DNA of 64,000 nucleotides from Calothrix sp. PCC 7103. Its GTDB lineage: Bacteria > Cyanobacteriota > Cyanobacteriia > Cyanobacteriales > Nostocaceae. This document shows positions 1 through 9,104 of the stretch, piece after piece. Under the pieces are notes generated by a model. It made no database searches and had not been told where the DNA came from. It was given only the letters and a program-made list of their open reading frames with translations. The DNA lies in contig NZ_KB217478.1 in NCBI RefSeq assembly GCF_000331305.1, positions 7,342,317-7,406,316 on the forward strand, in the 5' to 3' direction. Every line of letters begins with the position of its first letter. The first letter of the stretch is position 1. Position numbers and translations under genes: made by a program.

Positions 1-1
1 T

Positions 2-1726
2 GTACCTTTACAAAAAGCTGCAAATCCTACACCTAACCAAACAACATCCAATTTAGATACAACAACAACCAATTCTGAGCAAACTGTACCAAATCAAGCT
101 TCAGAAACTGTACCCTTACAACAAGCTGCAAACCCAACATTTAACCCAACAATATCCAATTTAAATACAACCGTACCTAATTCTGAGCAAAATGTACCAA
201 ATCAAGCTTCAGAAACTGTACCTTTACAAAAAGCTGCAAATCCGACATTTAACCCAACAATATCCAATTTAAATACAACCGTACCTAATTCTGAGCAAAA
301 TGTACCAAATCAAGCTTCAGAAACTGTACCCTTACAACAAGCTGCAAATCCGACACCTAACCAAACAACATCCAATTTAGATACAACAACAACCAATTCT
401 GAGCAAAATGTACCAAATCAAGCTTCAGAAACCGTACCTTTACAACAAGTTGCAAATCCTACACCTAACCAAACAACATCCAATTTAGATACAACCGTAC
501 CCAATTCTGAGCAAACTGTACCAAATCAAGCTTCAGAAACCGTACCCTTACAACAAGCTGCAAATCCGACATTTAACCCAACAATATCAAATCTAGAAAC
601 AACAGCAACCAATTCTGAGCAAAATGTACCAAATCATGCTTCAGAAACCGTACCTTTACAAAAAGCTGCAAATCCGACATTTAACCCAACAATATCAAAT
701 CTAGAAACAACAGCAACCAATTCTGAGCAAAATGTACCAAATCATGCTTCAGAAACCGTACCTTTACAAAAAGCTGCAAATCCAACACCTAACCCAACAA
801 TATCAAATCTAGAAACAACAGCAACCAATTCTGAGCAAAATGTACCAAATCATGCTTCAGAAACCGTACCTTTACAAAAAGCTGCAAATCCAACACCTAA
901 CCCAAAAACATCCAATTTAGATACAAAAGTACCTAATTCTGAGCAAAATGTACCAAATCATGCTTCAGAAACTGTACCTCTACAAAAAGCTGCAAATCCA
1001 ACACCTAACCCAAAAACATCCAATTTAGATACAAACGTACTCAGTTCTGAGCAACATCTACCTAATTCTGCTTCAGAAACTGTACCTCTACAGAAAGCTT
1101 CAAACTCAACACCTAATCCAACAACTTCAAATTTAGGCACAAATGTAACCAATTCTGAGCAAAATGTACATCAAGTTTCAGAAACTGTACCTTTACAACA
1201 AGCTTCAAATCCAAAACCTAACCCAACAACTTCAAATTTAGGCACAAATGTAACCAATTCTGAGCAACATGTACCAAATCAAGCTTCAGAAACTGTACCT
1301 TTACAACAAGCTTCAAACCCAAAACCTAACCCAACAACTTCAAATTTAGGCACAAATGTAACCAATTCCGAGCAACATGTACCAAATCAAGCTTCAGAAA
1401 CTGTACCTTTACAACAAGCTACAAAACCAACACTTAACCCAACAATATCAAATCTAGAAACAACGGCGCCTGTTCCCGAGCAAACAGCAGCAAATCAAGC
1501 TTCAGAAACTGTACCTTTACAACAAGCTGCAAATCCTACACCTAACCCAACTACTTCAAATCCAGGTACAAAAGTACCTAATTCTGAGCAAACAGCAGCA
1601 AATCAAGCTTCAGAAACTGTGCCTTTACAACAAGCTGCAAAACCAACATTTAACCAAACAACAAATTTAGAATCAATCCAACCAACTTCTGAGCAAGCAA
1701 TACAAACAAAGCAAGCTTTAAATCGT
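2..1726 (+). repeat. Coding tandem array, 108-bp unit, about 16 copies
   Basis: Units begin (GTACC[TC]) at 2, 110, 218, 326, 434, 542, 650, 758, 866, 974, 1082, 1187, 1295, 1403 and 1511, with a last diverging unit at 1619. All are 108 bp except the 1082 unit, which is 105 bp (one codon deleted). The array continues through the left edge, so the total copy number is unknown. The near-identity of neighbouring units (for example those starting at 650 and 758) points to recent expansion by slippage or unequal recombination. Every unit is a multiple of three, so length changes preserve the frame. Confidence 0.95.
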
Positions 1727-2587
1727 GACACTAGCCCAACACAGCCGAATATAGAGACAACGGCGCCTAATTTTGGGCAAACAGGATTACCACATACTCC
1801 CAAAGTCGAATCAGAAAAGCATTCAAAGCAGATAACGCCAAATATCGAAACAACGGCAAATCTTCCGATTCAAGCAAAATTTCCAGAAATATCCAAAGGG
1901 CAACCAACCCAAGATAGTAGTGCCACAATACAAAATATTGAAACAGCGGCGCCAGCACCAAGTCAATCGAAATCAACTCAAACTAATAAATTGGCGCCTC
2001 TACAACCTGCAAAAGCAGACTACCCTTCGAGAAAACCTTTAGCTGACGCTCATATAAACACACCTTTTCAGGTTCCCCAAGAAGATATTATACAAAGAAA
2101 AACTAATGACCAAAACAATTATTCATCCCCACCCTTAATCTATAAAAAATCAAATTCAAGTCATACATCCTCTAAAAATTCTCACAATATAGATACTCCG
2201 ACACAATGGTCAAGTATTGAAAGTTTACTCAACGTAGATAATGAACAGCCAAATTTTATTAGCATGAATAGTGAAGTTGGAACCAGCTACAATAATCAAA
2301 GTATTGGCAATTATCCAATTCAACAAAAACCAGATTATTCACATCAAGCAATTGACGAGAACCAAAATAAAAATCGACCTAGCGATATTTCTAAAGATTT
2401 TAAACCAATTACTGAAACTATAAATAATTCTTTTTATGACTCATCGAACTCTAAATCAGCTAATTCCAAAAAAGATGATAAAATTGCAATTGAAGTACTT
2501 GCCCGTGAAATTTATATTCGATTACGACAAAAACTAGAAATAGAGAAAGAGCGTCAAGGTTCCTTTAGCGGACGCTTAACTTGGTAA
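2..2587 (+). CDS. Repeat-rich CIS-locus protein, 5' end outside window
   Basis: The frame is open from base 2 to the TAA at 2585-2587, giving 861 visible residues with the true start to the left of the window. A GTG at 1619 is only an internal valine codon of the repeat. The first ~575 residues are tandem 36-residue units rich in Thr, Asn, Pro, Gln and Ser (each starts VPLQ and ends ASET). A degenerate low-complexity stretch follows. The last ~35 residues are different in character: charged, helical and conserved-looking (IAIEVLAREIYIRLRQKLEI), ending SGRLTW. The gene sits directly upstream of the Afp7-like gene, where Afp/PVC loci carry afp6/pvc6. I infer a CIS structural or assembly protein anchored by its C-terminal tail, with a length-variable disordered region. 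No enzymatic motif is visible and the family is not recognised. Confidence 0.75.
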   Translation, partial: VPLQKAANPTPNQTTSNLDTTTTNSEQTVPNQASETVPLQQAANPTFNPTISNLNTTVPNSEQNVPNQASETVPLQKAANPTFNPTISNLNTTVPNSEQNVPNQASETVPLQQAANPTPNQTTSNLDTTTTNSEQNVPNQASETVPLQQVANPTPNQTTSNLDTTVPNSEQTVPNQASETVPLQQAANPTFNPTISNLETTATNSEQNVPNHASETVPLQKAANPTFNPTISNLETTATNSEQNVPNHASETVPLQKAANPTPNPTISNLETTATNSEQNVPNHASETVPLQKAANPTPNPKTSNLDTKVPNSEQNVPNHASETVPLQKAANPTPNPKTSNLDTNVLSSEQHLPNSASETVPLQKASNSTPNPTTSNLGTNVTNSEQNVHQVSETVPLQQASNPKPNPTTSNLGTNVTNSEQHVPNQASETVPLQQASNPKPNPTTSNLGTNVTNSEQHVPNQASETVPLQQATKPTLNPTISNLETTAPVPEQTAANQASETVPLQQAANPTPNPTTSNPGTKVPNSEQTAANQASETVPLQQAAKPTFNQTTNLESIQPTSEQAIQTKQALNRDTSPTQPNIETTAPNFGQTGLPHTPKVESEKHSKQITPNIETTANLPIQAKFPEISKGQPTQDSSATIQNIETAAPAPSQSKSTQTNKLAPLQPAKADYPSRKPLADAHINTPFQVPQEDIIQRKTNDQNNYSSPPLIYKKSNSSHTSSKNSHNIDTPTQWSSIESLLNVDNEQPNFISMNSEVGTSYNNQSIGNYPIQQKPDYSHQAIDENQNKNRPSDISKDFKPITETINNSFYDSSNSKSANSKKDDKIAIEVLAREIYIRLRQKLEIEKERQGSFSGRLTW

Positions 2588-2631
2588 TAAAATTGTTATT
2601 ATATTCTATCTATATTTTAGGAGAAATTAAT

Positions 2632-3405
2632 ATGTCAAGTCCATCAGTAATCACACCTCAAAAACTTAAACCCCAACTAGAAAAAGCTAAACTCCTACCT
2701 CATGACGGAGGAGTGGAACCTATTGAGTTAATGTTTAATCCTAGTGAAATTAGTTTTTCTAGATCTGTCAAATGGCAACAAGACCCAGGAAATAGAGGAA
2801 CAAGTTTATTGCCGAAAGTTAACTTCTCAGGTGTTGAACCTTATCAATTTACATTGAAACAGCTAATATTTGATACTTATGAAACAAAAACGTCTGTAAT
2901 GGAGAAGTATATCGATAAGATTAAAAAAGGAGTTGAGACTATTGATAGTAAACCTGATACACGTCCTCCAGTTTACAAATTTGTATGGCAAAAAGAATAT
3001 TTTTTCTGTGTAATGACTAGTTTAACCTATACCCTAACTATGTTTCTTACTGATGGAACCCCAGTTAGAGCAATGGTGGATATTTCATTACAAGAAGTAG
3101 ATAAAAATAATATACCTGGAGGAACGCAATCAGCAGCTAGCGCGCAGCAGCGTCAAAATAATCCTCAAAGTGCATCTCTTTTTCCAGGAGGAGGTGATCA
3201 AACAAATCCAGGAACTGCACAAGAAAATCCAGCTGCTGGACAACCAGGTCAAGGAACTGGAGAACCAAAGAAAGAACCTGGAAAACCAGGTTCTGGAACT
3301 GGAGAACCAAAGAAAGAACCTGGAAAACCAGGTTCTGGAACTGGAGAACCAAAGAAAGAACCTGTAAAACCATCTTCAGTTCCTGTAAAACCAAAAACCA
3401 AATAA
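2632..3405 (+). CDS. CIS tube/baseplate adaptor, Afp7/Pvc7-like, LysM replaced by repeat tail
   Basis: This 257-residue protein resembles the CIS tube protein family (Afp7/Pvc7-like, related to T4 gp53-type components), which joins the inner tube to the spike/baseplate. The recognisable part is residues ~1-165, with the typical IELMFNPSEISFSRSVKW opening and a DISLQEVD end. Family members usually end in a LysM domain. Here the end is instead a Gln/Gly-rich linker and three copies of a 14-residue GTGEPKKEPGKPGS-type repeat. The ATG at 2632 is chosen because TAGGAG lies just upstream; an earlier in-frame start at 2581 would overlap the preceding stop. It lies 45 bp after the repeat-rich gene and 40 bp before the spike gene, so one operon is likely. 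Confidence 0.82.
   Translation: MSSPSVITPQKLKPQLEKAKLLPHDGGVEPIELMFNPSEISFSRSVKWQQDPGNRGTSLLPKVNFSGVEPYQFTLKQLIFDTYETKTSVMEKYIDKIKKGVETIDSKPDTRPPVYKFVWQKEYFFCVMTSLTYTLTMFLTDGTPVRAMVDISLQEVDKNNIPGGTQSAASAQQRQNNPQSASLFPGGGDQTNPGTAQENPAAGQPGQGTGEPKKEPGKPGSGTGEPKKEPGKPGSGTGEPKKEPVKPSSVPVKPKTK
3253..3378 (+). repeat. Coding tandem repeat, 42 bp x 3
   Basis: Three 42-bp units start at 3253, 3295 and 3337 (GGAACTGGAGAACCAAAG...). The first two are essentially identical and the third diverges near its end. They encode the Lys/Pro/Glu-rich tail of the Afp7-like protein. Just after the stop, the 7-bp unit AAAAAAT is repeated about three times before the next gene. Confidence 0.9.
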
Positions 3406-3445
3406 AAAATAAAAAATAAAAAATAAGTGAATTTTAAGGTTAATT

Positions 3446-5242
3446 ATGGCACAAGAAAGTCTTTATCTAGCTGAACCGATAGTCGAAATTGGCGGGCAAA
3501 AAGCAACTCCTGAATTAATGAAGGATTTCTTGCAAATTAGTATTGAGGAAAGCTTGCATTTACCTGCAATGTTTACATTGGTAGTTCACAATAGCTATTA
3601 TCCAACTAATGATAAAGCTGAATACCAAACCTGGCGCCACGAAAAGTTGTTTGAAATCGGGAAAAAAGTCAGATTAGGGTTTATTTCTAGTACTACTCAA
3701 GACTTACATTTTAAGGAACCAAAAGAAGGCTACTTAATTGATGGTGAAATTACAGCAATTGAAGTTCATTTTAATAATCAATCTGAGGCACCAATAATTG
3801 TTCGTGGCTACGATACCTCACATCGATTACACAGAGGTCGCCAAAATCGCTCTTTTTTGAATAATACAGATAGTGATATTGTACGTAAAGTTGCCCAAGA
3901 GATGGGTATACAACTTGGAAGAATAGACGAGAGTGGTCAAGTTTATGAATATGTCTTTCAAGAAAATCAAACTAACATGGAGTTTTTGCGAGAAAGAGCT
4001 GCTCGTATTGGTTTTGAACTTTTTATCGAAGATGGCAAAATTAACTTTCGTAAACCAGATGCTCAAGAAGCTGTAAAACTTAAATGGCTAGATGAAATTA
4101 GCAGTTTTAGTACTCGCGTTACCAGTGCAGAACAAGTAAGTGCTGTTGAAGTGCGTAGCTGGGACTACACTCAGAAAAAATTAATTACCTCCACAGCTAA
4201 ATCAGAAAAGGTCATAACTAATACTGGTAATCAAAAAGGGAGTAATAGTAGTAGTAAGTTTAATATTAGCACTCCCCCAAAAATGACTGTTGTAGATAAA
4301 CCCGTTTTTAGTGCGAAAGAAGCAGAGGTAATGGCTCAAGCTTTGTGCGATGAATTGGGGGGAGAATTTGTTTATGCTGATGCAAAAGCAGAAGGTAATC
4401 CCAAAATTCGACCGGGTAGGTTTGTAACTCTACAGAATATGGGTGAAAAGTTTAGCGGAAAGTATTACATTACCGATACACGTCACTTTTATAGCCAGCG
4501 AGTCTATACTACAGAATTTAGTGTTAGAGGTTTGCGCGCGGGTAATTTATTCAGTTCAGTGTCTCATAAAACACACTTGCAACCAGGTGAAACTTTTTTG
4601 GTGGGAATTGTCACCAACAATCAAGACCCAAAAGGATTGGGTAGAGTTAAGGTTAAATTTCCTACGCTGACTGAGGAACATGAAAGTTACTGGGCTAGAG
4701 TGGTAGGGGTTGGTGCTGGTAATGCTCGCGGTTTTTACTGCTTACCCGAAATTAATGATGAAGTTTTAGTTGGTTTTGAACATGGCGATATTCATCGACC
4801 TTATATTATTGGAGGTGTCTGGAATGGTAAGGACGCTACACCTGGAAATGTTAATAATACGGTTCAAGGTGGCAAGGTACGTTTACGGACAATAAAAACT
4901 CGTACAGGTCATACCATTGAATTTGTAGAAGAAAGTAGAGGGTTTAGTAAAGCAGGTATTAAAATTGAAACTGCCTCTGGTCATACATTACATCTAAATG
5001 ATACTGGCAGTGTGGAAGTGAAAACTAAAGGTGGTCACAAATTAAACCTCGACGATAAATTGAAAAGAGTAGAACTTAGAACCACACTTGGTCATTACGT
5101 TAAGATGATGGATTTCGGTCCACTTGGTCCAACTGTTTCTATTTGTTCTATGGGTAATTTAGTACTCCAAGCCAATCTGGCAATTTTTGCCAATAAACCA
5201 TTATTGCCGATGCCGCCAGTTATACCACCTGGATTTCTTTAG
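3446..5242 (+). CDS. VgrG-like CIS spike protein (Afp8/Pvc8)
   Basis: This 598-residue protein forms the central spike of the baseplate. Residues ~1-370 match the gp27-like phage late control D (GPD) fold, including the region around RGYDTSHRLHRGRQNR and a second barrel ending in TEFSVRGLRAGNLF. Residues ~378-460 are the gp5/base-plate V OB-fold (VGIVTNNQDPKGLGRVKV, then GFYCLPEINDEVLVGFEHGD). Residues ~470-570 carry short beta repeats (TASGHTLHLNDTGSVEVKT) like the gp5 C-terminal needle. The length fits an unadorned VgrG; there is no added effector domain and the protein ends in a short hydrophobic proline-rich tail. The ATG follows a weak AAGG site. It lies between the Afp7-like and gp25-like genes, the standard eCIS order. 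Confidence 0.95.
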   Translation: MAQESLYLAEPIVEIGGQKATPELMKDFLQISIEESLHLPAMFTLVVHNSYYPTNDKAEYQTWRHEKLFEIGKKVRLGFISSTTQDLHFKEPKEGYLIDGEITAIEVHFNNQSEAPIIVRGYDTSHRLHRGRQNRSFLNNTDSDIVRKVAQEMGIQLGRIDESGQVYEYVFQENQTNMEFLRERAARIGFELFIEDGKINFRKPDAQEAVKLKWLDEISSFSTRVTSAEQVSAVEVRSWDYTQKKLITSTAKSEKVITNTGNQKGSNSSSKFNISTPPKMTVVDKPVFSAKEAEVMAQALCDELGGEFVYADAKAEGNPKIRPGRFVTLQNMGEKFSGKYYITDTRHFYSQRVYTTEFSVRGLRAGNLFSSVSHKTHLQPGETFLVGIVTNNQDPKGLGRVKVKFPTLTEEHESYWARVVGVGAGNARGFYCLPEINDEVLVGFEHGDIHRPYIIGGVWNGKDATPGNVNNTVQGGKVRLRTIKTRTGHTIEFVEESRGFSKAGIKIETASGHTLHLNDTGSVEVKTKGGHKLNLDDKLKRVELRTTLGHYVKMMDFGPLGPTVSICSMGNLVLQANLAIFANKPLLPMPPVIPPGFL

Positions 5243-5331
5243 ACTTTTGGCGAATAGGCTTAAATCTTCTGTAGCGATACCTTTAAGCATATATATGAGT
5301 ATGATACGAGGATATATAAGAGGGCGCCGAA

Positions 5332-5751
5332 ATGTCAGACCCTGTTTATTATGGTACTGAGCGAGATTATCTAGGTAGAGGTTGGGCTTTTCCCCTGCAA
5401 TTGAATGTGCAGGGTGGGATACAGTTTAGCAGTGACAGTGAGAAAGTCAGAGAGTCTATTTGGATTATTCTTCGTACCAGTCCAGGTGAAAGACTTTATC
5501 GACCAAATTTTGGGTGTCGCTTATCAGAATTGGCGTTTGCACCTTTGAACAGCGATACCTTACTGCAAATTCGTATTTATGTAACAGAAGCTTTGGAGGT
5601 TTGGGAACCGCGTATCACTCTTCATAATGTCCGTACTGAACCTGACCCAGTACGTGGCAGAGTAGACATTATTATTAAGTACAAACTCAAAGACTATCCT
5701 GACCTTTACAGCTTTGTTTATCCTTTTTATTTGGTTTCGTCAGCAGAATAG
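5332..5751 (+). CDS. Baseplate wedge protein, gp25/GPW family (Afp9)
   Basis: At 139 residues this is the usual size for the GPW/gp25 family, lysozyme-fold wedge proteins that contact the sheath and start its assembly. Diagnostic segments are ESIWIILRTSPGERLYRPNF, the SELAFAPLN block and the C-terminal DIIIKYKL strand. The first ~28 residues are a short lead-in before the conserved domain. An 89-bp gap after the spike gene contains GAGGGCGCC next to the ATG as a possible ribosome site. In Afp/PVC loci a PAAR tip gene usually follows, but here the gpJ homologue comes next. Confidence 0.95.
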   Translation: MSDPVYYGTERDYLGRGWAFPLQLNVQGGIQFSSDSEKVRESIWIILRTSPGERLYRPNFGCRLSELAFAPLNSDTLLQIRIYVTEALEVWEPRITLHNVRTEPDPVRGRVDIIIKYKLKDYPDLYSFVYPFYLVSSAE

Positions 5752-5790
5752 TTTTTGATAAGTTATGTATAAATCAACAATAATAAAACT

Positions 5791-7992
5791 GTGGAATTCG
5801 ATTTTTTACCAAAATTACCTTCTTCCAATTTAGATGACCGCACTTTCGATGATTTGGTCGATGAGTGTATCATGCGTATTCCTCGCTACTGTCCGGAATG
5901 GACTGACCATAATCTCAGTGACCCTGGAATTACGCTAATTGAATTGTTTGCTTGGTTAACTGACCAAATGCTACTTAGGTTTAATCAAGTACCACGTAAA
6001 AATTATGTTGCTTTTTTAGAACTACTAGGAATTCGTCTTCAACCACCTGCTCCTGCGCGCACACATTTAACTTTTTATCTCAGTTCTGATTTGCCAGAAA
6101 CTTACACAATTCCAGAAGGAATTGAGGTTTCAACGATACGAACTGAAACAACAGAAGCGATTACATTTAGTACAGATTCCCCTTTAATTATTGCAAAGCC
6201 CCGTTTACAACATTTGTTAACAGCATTAACAGTAGAAGAAAGACCTCAGTCTTTAAGAGACAGGGTAACTAGTACTTGGAATCGTCAATCTGAATCTTTT
6301 TGGGAAGGTAGTGAGCAATCAATATTTGAAGAAGAACCTGCACCCGGTAATTGTTTTTATATAGTTATTAATTCTGATGACCCTCTTGATGGTAATGTTT
6401 TAGAAATTTCTGTTGAAGGCGCCTCGGCAACACCTACTGGTATAAATCCGAAGCAACCACCACGTCGTTGGGAAGCTTGGGATGGGGAACAATGGCAACC
6501 TGTTTTATTAAAAGAATCGGACGATAAAACACGAGGCTTTAGTTTTTATGAAATTGCTCAACAGGCTAATAATCCAGAGCAAGGCACCGAAATACGATTA
6601 CATCTACCACAAAATTGGCCTGTTACCAACTTTGTATCATATCGAGGTCGTTGGATTCGCTGTTTACTAACTCCATTAGATGCAAATAACTCTGGTTATA
6701 ACCGTCCTCCACGAATTATTGGTGTAGGAGTAAGAGCGGTTGGTGGTACTATCCGCGCGAGTCAAAGTAATTTAATTGAAGATGAGCGGTTGGGTATTAG
6801 TAATGGGAAATCAGGGCAAATTTTTCAACTCCAACAACCACCAATTTTAGAGCGTCGATCTGAGGAGTACATTCTAGTTATTCCTCCAAATGGTTTACCT
6901 CAAAGATGGGAAGAAGTCAGAGATTTTGCGGACTCCAATTCTCAAAGTCTCCATTACATAATAGATTCGATAAGCGGTACAGTTCAGTTTGGTCCGTTAA
7001 TTCGTGAACCTAGCCAACTTAAAAGCGAAACACAAGTTCGTGCGCGCGTTCAGCAACCAAGAGCAGAAGACACATTTGTACAAGTTCGCGATCTCGAAAG
7101 TAACAATTTAGAATATCAGTACGGTGCAGTTCCAGAACGCGGTTCAGAAATTCGCATGGTTCGTTATCGTACTGGAGGAGGTAGACGAGGTAACGTTCAA
7201 GCAAATTCACTGCAATTTTTAAAATCTGCTGTTCCGTATGTTGATAGTGTCATTAACCACCAAGGCGCCATTAATGGAGCAGATGCAGAGTCGCTTGAAG
7301 AAGCAGTTTTAAAGGCGCCGAGAATTTTACGTTCTCGTGACCGCGCAGTAACTGTTGAAGATTTTGAAGCGCTAACTCAAATTGCTGGGCAAGGAGCAAT
7401 TGCTCGTGTTCGCTGTTTACCAGCAGAAATTAATCGACAAGCAGGTACAGTTAGTTTGTTGATTGTGCCCAATTACAACACAGATGCTATCGTCCAAGGG
7501 CAAGGTTTATCTCCTGATACATTTGAACTCAGTCCTGCGCTCAAAGAACAAGTTTTACGCTATTTAGACGAAAGGAGGCTATTAGGAGTTCAAGTACAGT
7601 TACAAAAACCAGAATACATGGGTGTTTCGGTTCAAACAGAAATAGGTTTAGAACCTGCTTATGATAACCAATTCGCACGTGATGAAATTCTGCGAGATAT
7701 ACGAATATCACTGTATAAATTTTTAAATCCTTTAACCGGCGGAATTGAAGGCAAAGGTTGGGAATTTGGGCGCCCACTTTACGAGTCAGATATTGTGGCA
7801 TTGCTGCAACAATCGCGGGGTGTCCGTTATCTGGGTCCAGTTTTACTGTTTCCGATACGTAAACAATCTGATACATGGAGGCGCCAAGCATCACCCGAAC
7901 GTGTAATAGACCCAGGAGTTCAAGGTTTAATTTGTTCTTGGGTTGATACAAATTTACGCTCTGGTCACATCGTTAATATTCTCAATCGTTAA
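5791..7992 (+). CDS. Baseplate J-like protein (Afp11)
   Basis: This 733-residue protein belongs to the baseplate J/gp6 family, which makes the baseplate ring in contractile tails. The N terminus has the typical DDLVDECIMRIPRYCPEWTD and NLSDPGITLIELFAWLTDQM segments. Mid-protein beta-rich regions and the later SLEEAVLKAPRILRSRDRAV block match the gpJ core. The start is a GTG at 5791; no in-frame ATG precedes it near the gp25 stop. The 39-bp gap to gp25 and the 25-bp gap to the next gene support one transcript. Confidence 0.93.
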   Translation: MEFDFLPKLPSSNLDDRTFDDLVDECIMRIPRYCPEWTDHNLSDPGITLIELFAWLTDQMLLRFNQVPRKNYVAFLELLGIRLQPPAPARTHLTFYLSSDLPETYTIPEGIEVSTIRTETTEAITFSTDSPLIIAKPRLQHLLTALTVEERPQSLRDRVTSTWNRQSESFWEGSEQSIFEEEPAPGNCFYIVINSDDPLDGNVLEISVEGASATPTGINPKQPPRRWEAWDGEQWQPVLLKESDDKTRGFSFYEIAQQANNPEQGTEIRLHLPQNWPVTNFVSYRGRWIRCLLTPLDANNSGYNRPPRIIGVGVRAVGGTIRASQSNLIEDERLGISNGKSGQIFQLQQPPILERRSEEYILVIPPNGLPQRWEEVRDFADSNSQSLHYIIDSISGTVQFGPLIREPSQLKSETQVRARVQQPRAEDTFVQVRDLESNNLEYQYGAVPERGSEIRMVRYRTGGGRRGNVQANSLQFLKSAVPYVDSVINHQGAINGADAESLEEAVLKAPRILRSRDRAVTVEDFEALTQIAGQGAIARVRCLPAEINRQAGTVSLLIVPNYNTDAIVQGQGLSPDTFELSPALKEQVLRYLDERRLLGVQVQLQKPEYMGVSVQTEIGLEPAYDNQFARDEILRDIRISLYKFLNPLTGGIEGKGWEFGRPLYESDIVALLQQSRGVRYLGPVLLFPIRKQSDTWRRQASPERVIDPGVQGLICSWVDTNLRSGHIVNILNR

Positions 7993-8017
7993 TCACTCCT
8001 AACTCCTAATTTTAAAT

Positions 8018-9043
8018 ATGGTTCAAAGTCGCTCAACTTCTGATGTCAAAATAGACTTAATTCCAATGTTAATTCCCGAAGCTTTACCGGGAGCAGCTTT
8101 GGCATTTACAGGGGCAGAAAGTCTTGAGGCGGCTACTGGACACACTTTATTATTACATCCAGGACAACCAAGTGAGATGATTGTGCAAGTAAAAAACTTG
8201 GCGGATTATCCACTAAATTTGAACTTTCGGGTTGAGGGTGACTTTCCTCAAGAGTGGTGTCAGGTTGGCACAGAAGGCAGTGAAATTCTACCTGGAGAAC
8301 AGATGCAAGCTGTGCTTTATTTTCAAGTTCCTGTAACTTTTTTTGAAGACCAGCAAGCAATATTACCAGGAAAAAAGGATACATTAAATCTTAATTTTCG
8401 TTGTTCTGTTCATTTACATGTAAGCTCAGGTACAGAACAAGAAAAAATTGAAACAAGCGACGAATTTAGTGTATGTATACGTCCTTGGTCTTTATACATG
8501 GAATTTTTGCCACTTCTTTACCGAGAAGTGGACTTTATTGGTCGCTTCATGAATATATTTGAGCAAGCTTATCAACCAGCTGTTGACAGTTTCAATACGA
8601 TGTGGGCAAATATTGACCCTTTAACGGCGCCAAATGCATTATTACCATTTTTAGCATATTGGGTTGGTTGGCAGTTAGAGTCAGGGTGGGAAATTCGACA
8701 ACAACGTCGTTTGGTGAAGCGCGCGGTTGAGTTATACAGATGGCGAGGTACTCGCAAAGGTTTACGTCTTTATTTACATTTATATACGGGATTGCCTTTG
8801 GATGAAGATATCGCAAATGAAGGCGATAAACATATTAGTATTACTGAACCTTTCGGTAATGCTTTTATTCTTAATGATGCTGAACTTGGAAATGCTGTGT
8901 TAGGAGGTGGACAAGCTTATCATTTTGCTGTGCGTTTGCGCGCGAAGAGACCAAATAGCATACATGAAGGGCTAATCAGGAGGATTATCGAACAAGAAAA
9001 ACCTGCTTATTGTACTTATGAATTATTTATTGAAAATTCCTAA
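8018..9043 (+). CDS. Phage tail protein I / TIGR02242-type CIS baseplate protein (Afp12 position)
   Basis: Residues ~155-341 match the cyanobacterial/CIS tail protein I-like family: LPLLYREVDFIGRFMNIFEQ, then LLPFLAYWVGWQLESGWEIR, and VELYRWRGTRKGLRLYLHLY. This family occupies the baseplate-to-fibre junction. The first ~150 residues are an extra beta-rich domain with an immunoglobulin-like look (LLLHPGQPSEMIVQVKNLAD) not found in phage gpI. The ATG follows the STRR-like CACTCCTAACTCCTAA spacer. It sits directly after gpJ, as expected. The role is inferred from family and order. Confidence 0.88.
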   Translation: MVQSRSTSDVKIDLIPMLIPEALPGAALAFTGAESLEAATGHTLLLHPGQPSEMIVQVKNLADYPLNLNFRVEGDFPQEWCQVGTEGSEILPGEQMQAVLYFQVPVTFFEDQQAILPGKKDTLNLNFRCSVHLHVSSGTEQEKIETSDEFSVCIRPWSLYMEFLPLLYREVDFIGRFMNIFEQAYQPAVDSFNTMWANIDPLTAPNALLPFLAYWVGWQLESGWEIRQQRRLVKRAVELYRWRGTRKGLRLYLHLYTGLPLDEDIANEGDKHISITEPFGNAFILNDAELGNAVLGGGQAYHFAVRLRAKRPNSIHEGLIRRIIEQEKPAYCTYELFIENS

Positions 9044-9047
9044 TTTC

Positions 9048-9076
9048 GTAAAGACGCGATTATATGGTGTCTCTAC
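9048..9076. repeat. GTAGAGACG palindrome family, copy 1
   Basis: A hairpin with arms GTAAAGACGCGA and GGTGTCTCTAC lies five bases after the tail-I stop. It belongs to a dispersed family also seen at 18159, 20268, 34253, 54278, 55911 and 58625. Here it may act as a transcription-attenuating stem between two CIS genes. Confidence 0.7.
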
Positions 9077-9104
9077 ATTCATAACTCTTAACTGCTAATA
9101 AATT

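Noticed and set aside
2-1726. Regular 108-bp repeats as a possible CRISPR array
   Set aside because: The whole unit repeats with no unique spacers, and a single open frame runs through all units; they are coding repeats.
3137-3394. Leu/Gln-rich and coiled-coil-like frames over the Afp7 tail
   Set aside because: They are alternate-frame readings of the 42-bp repeat inside the 2632-3405 gene.
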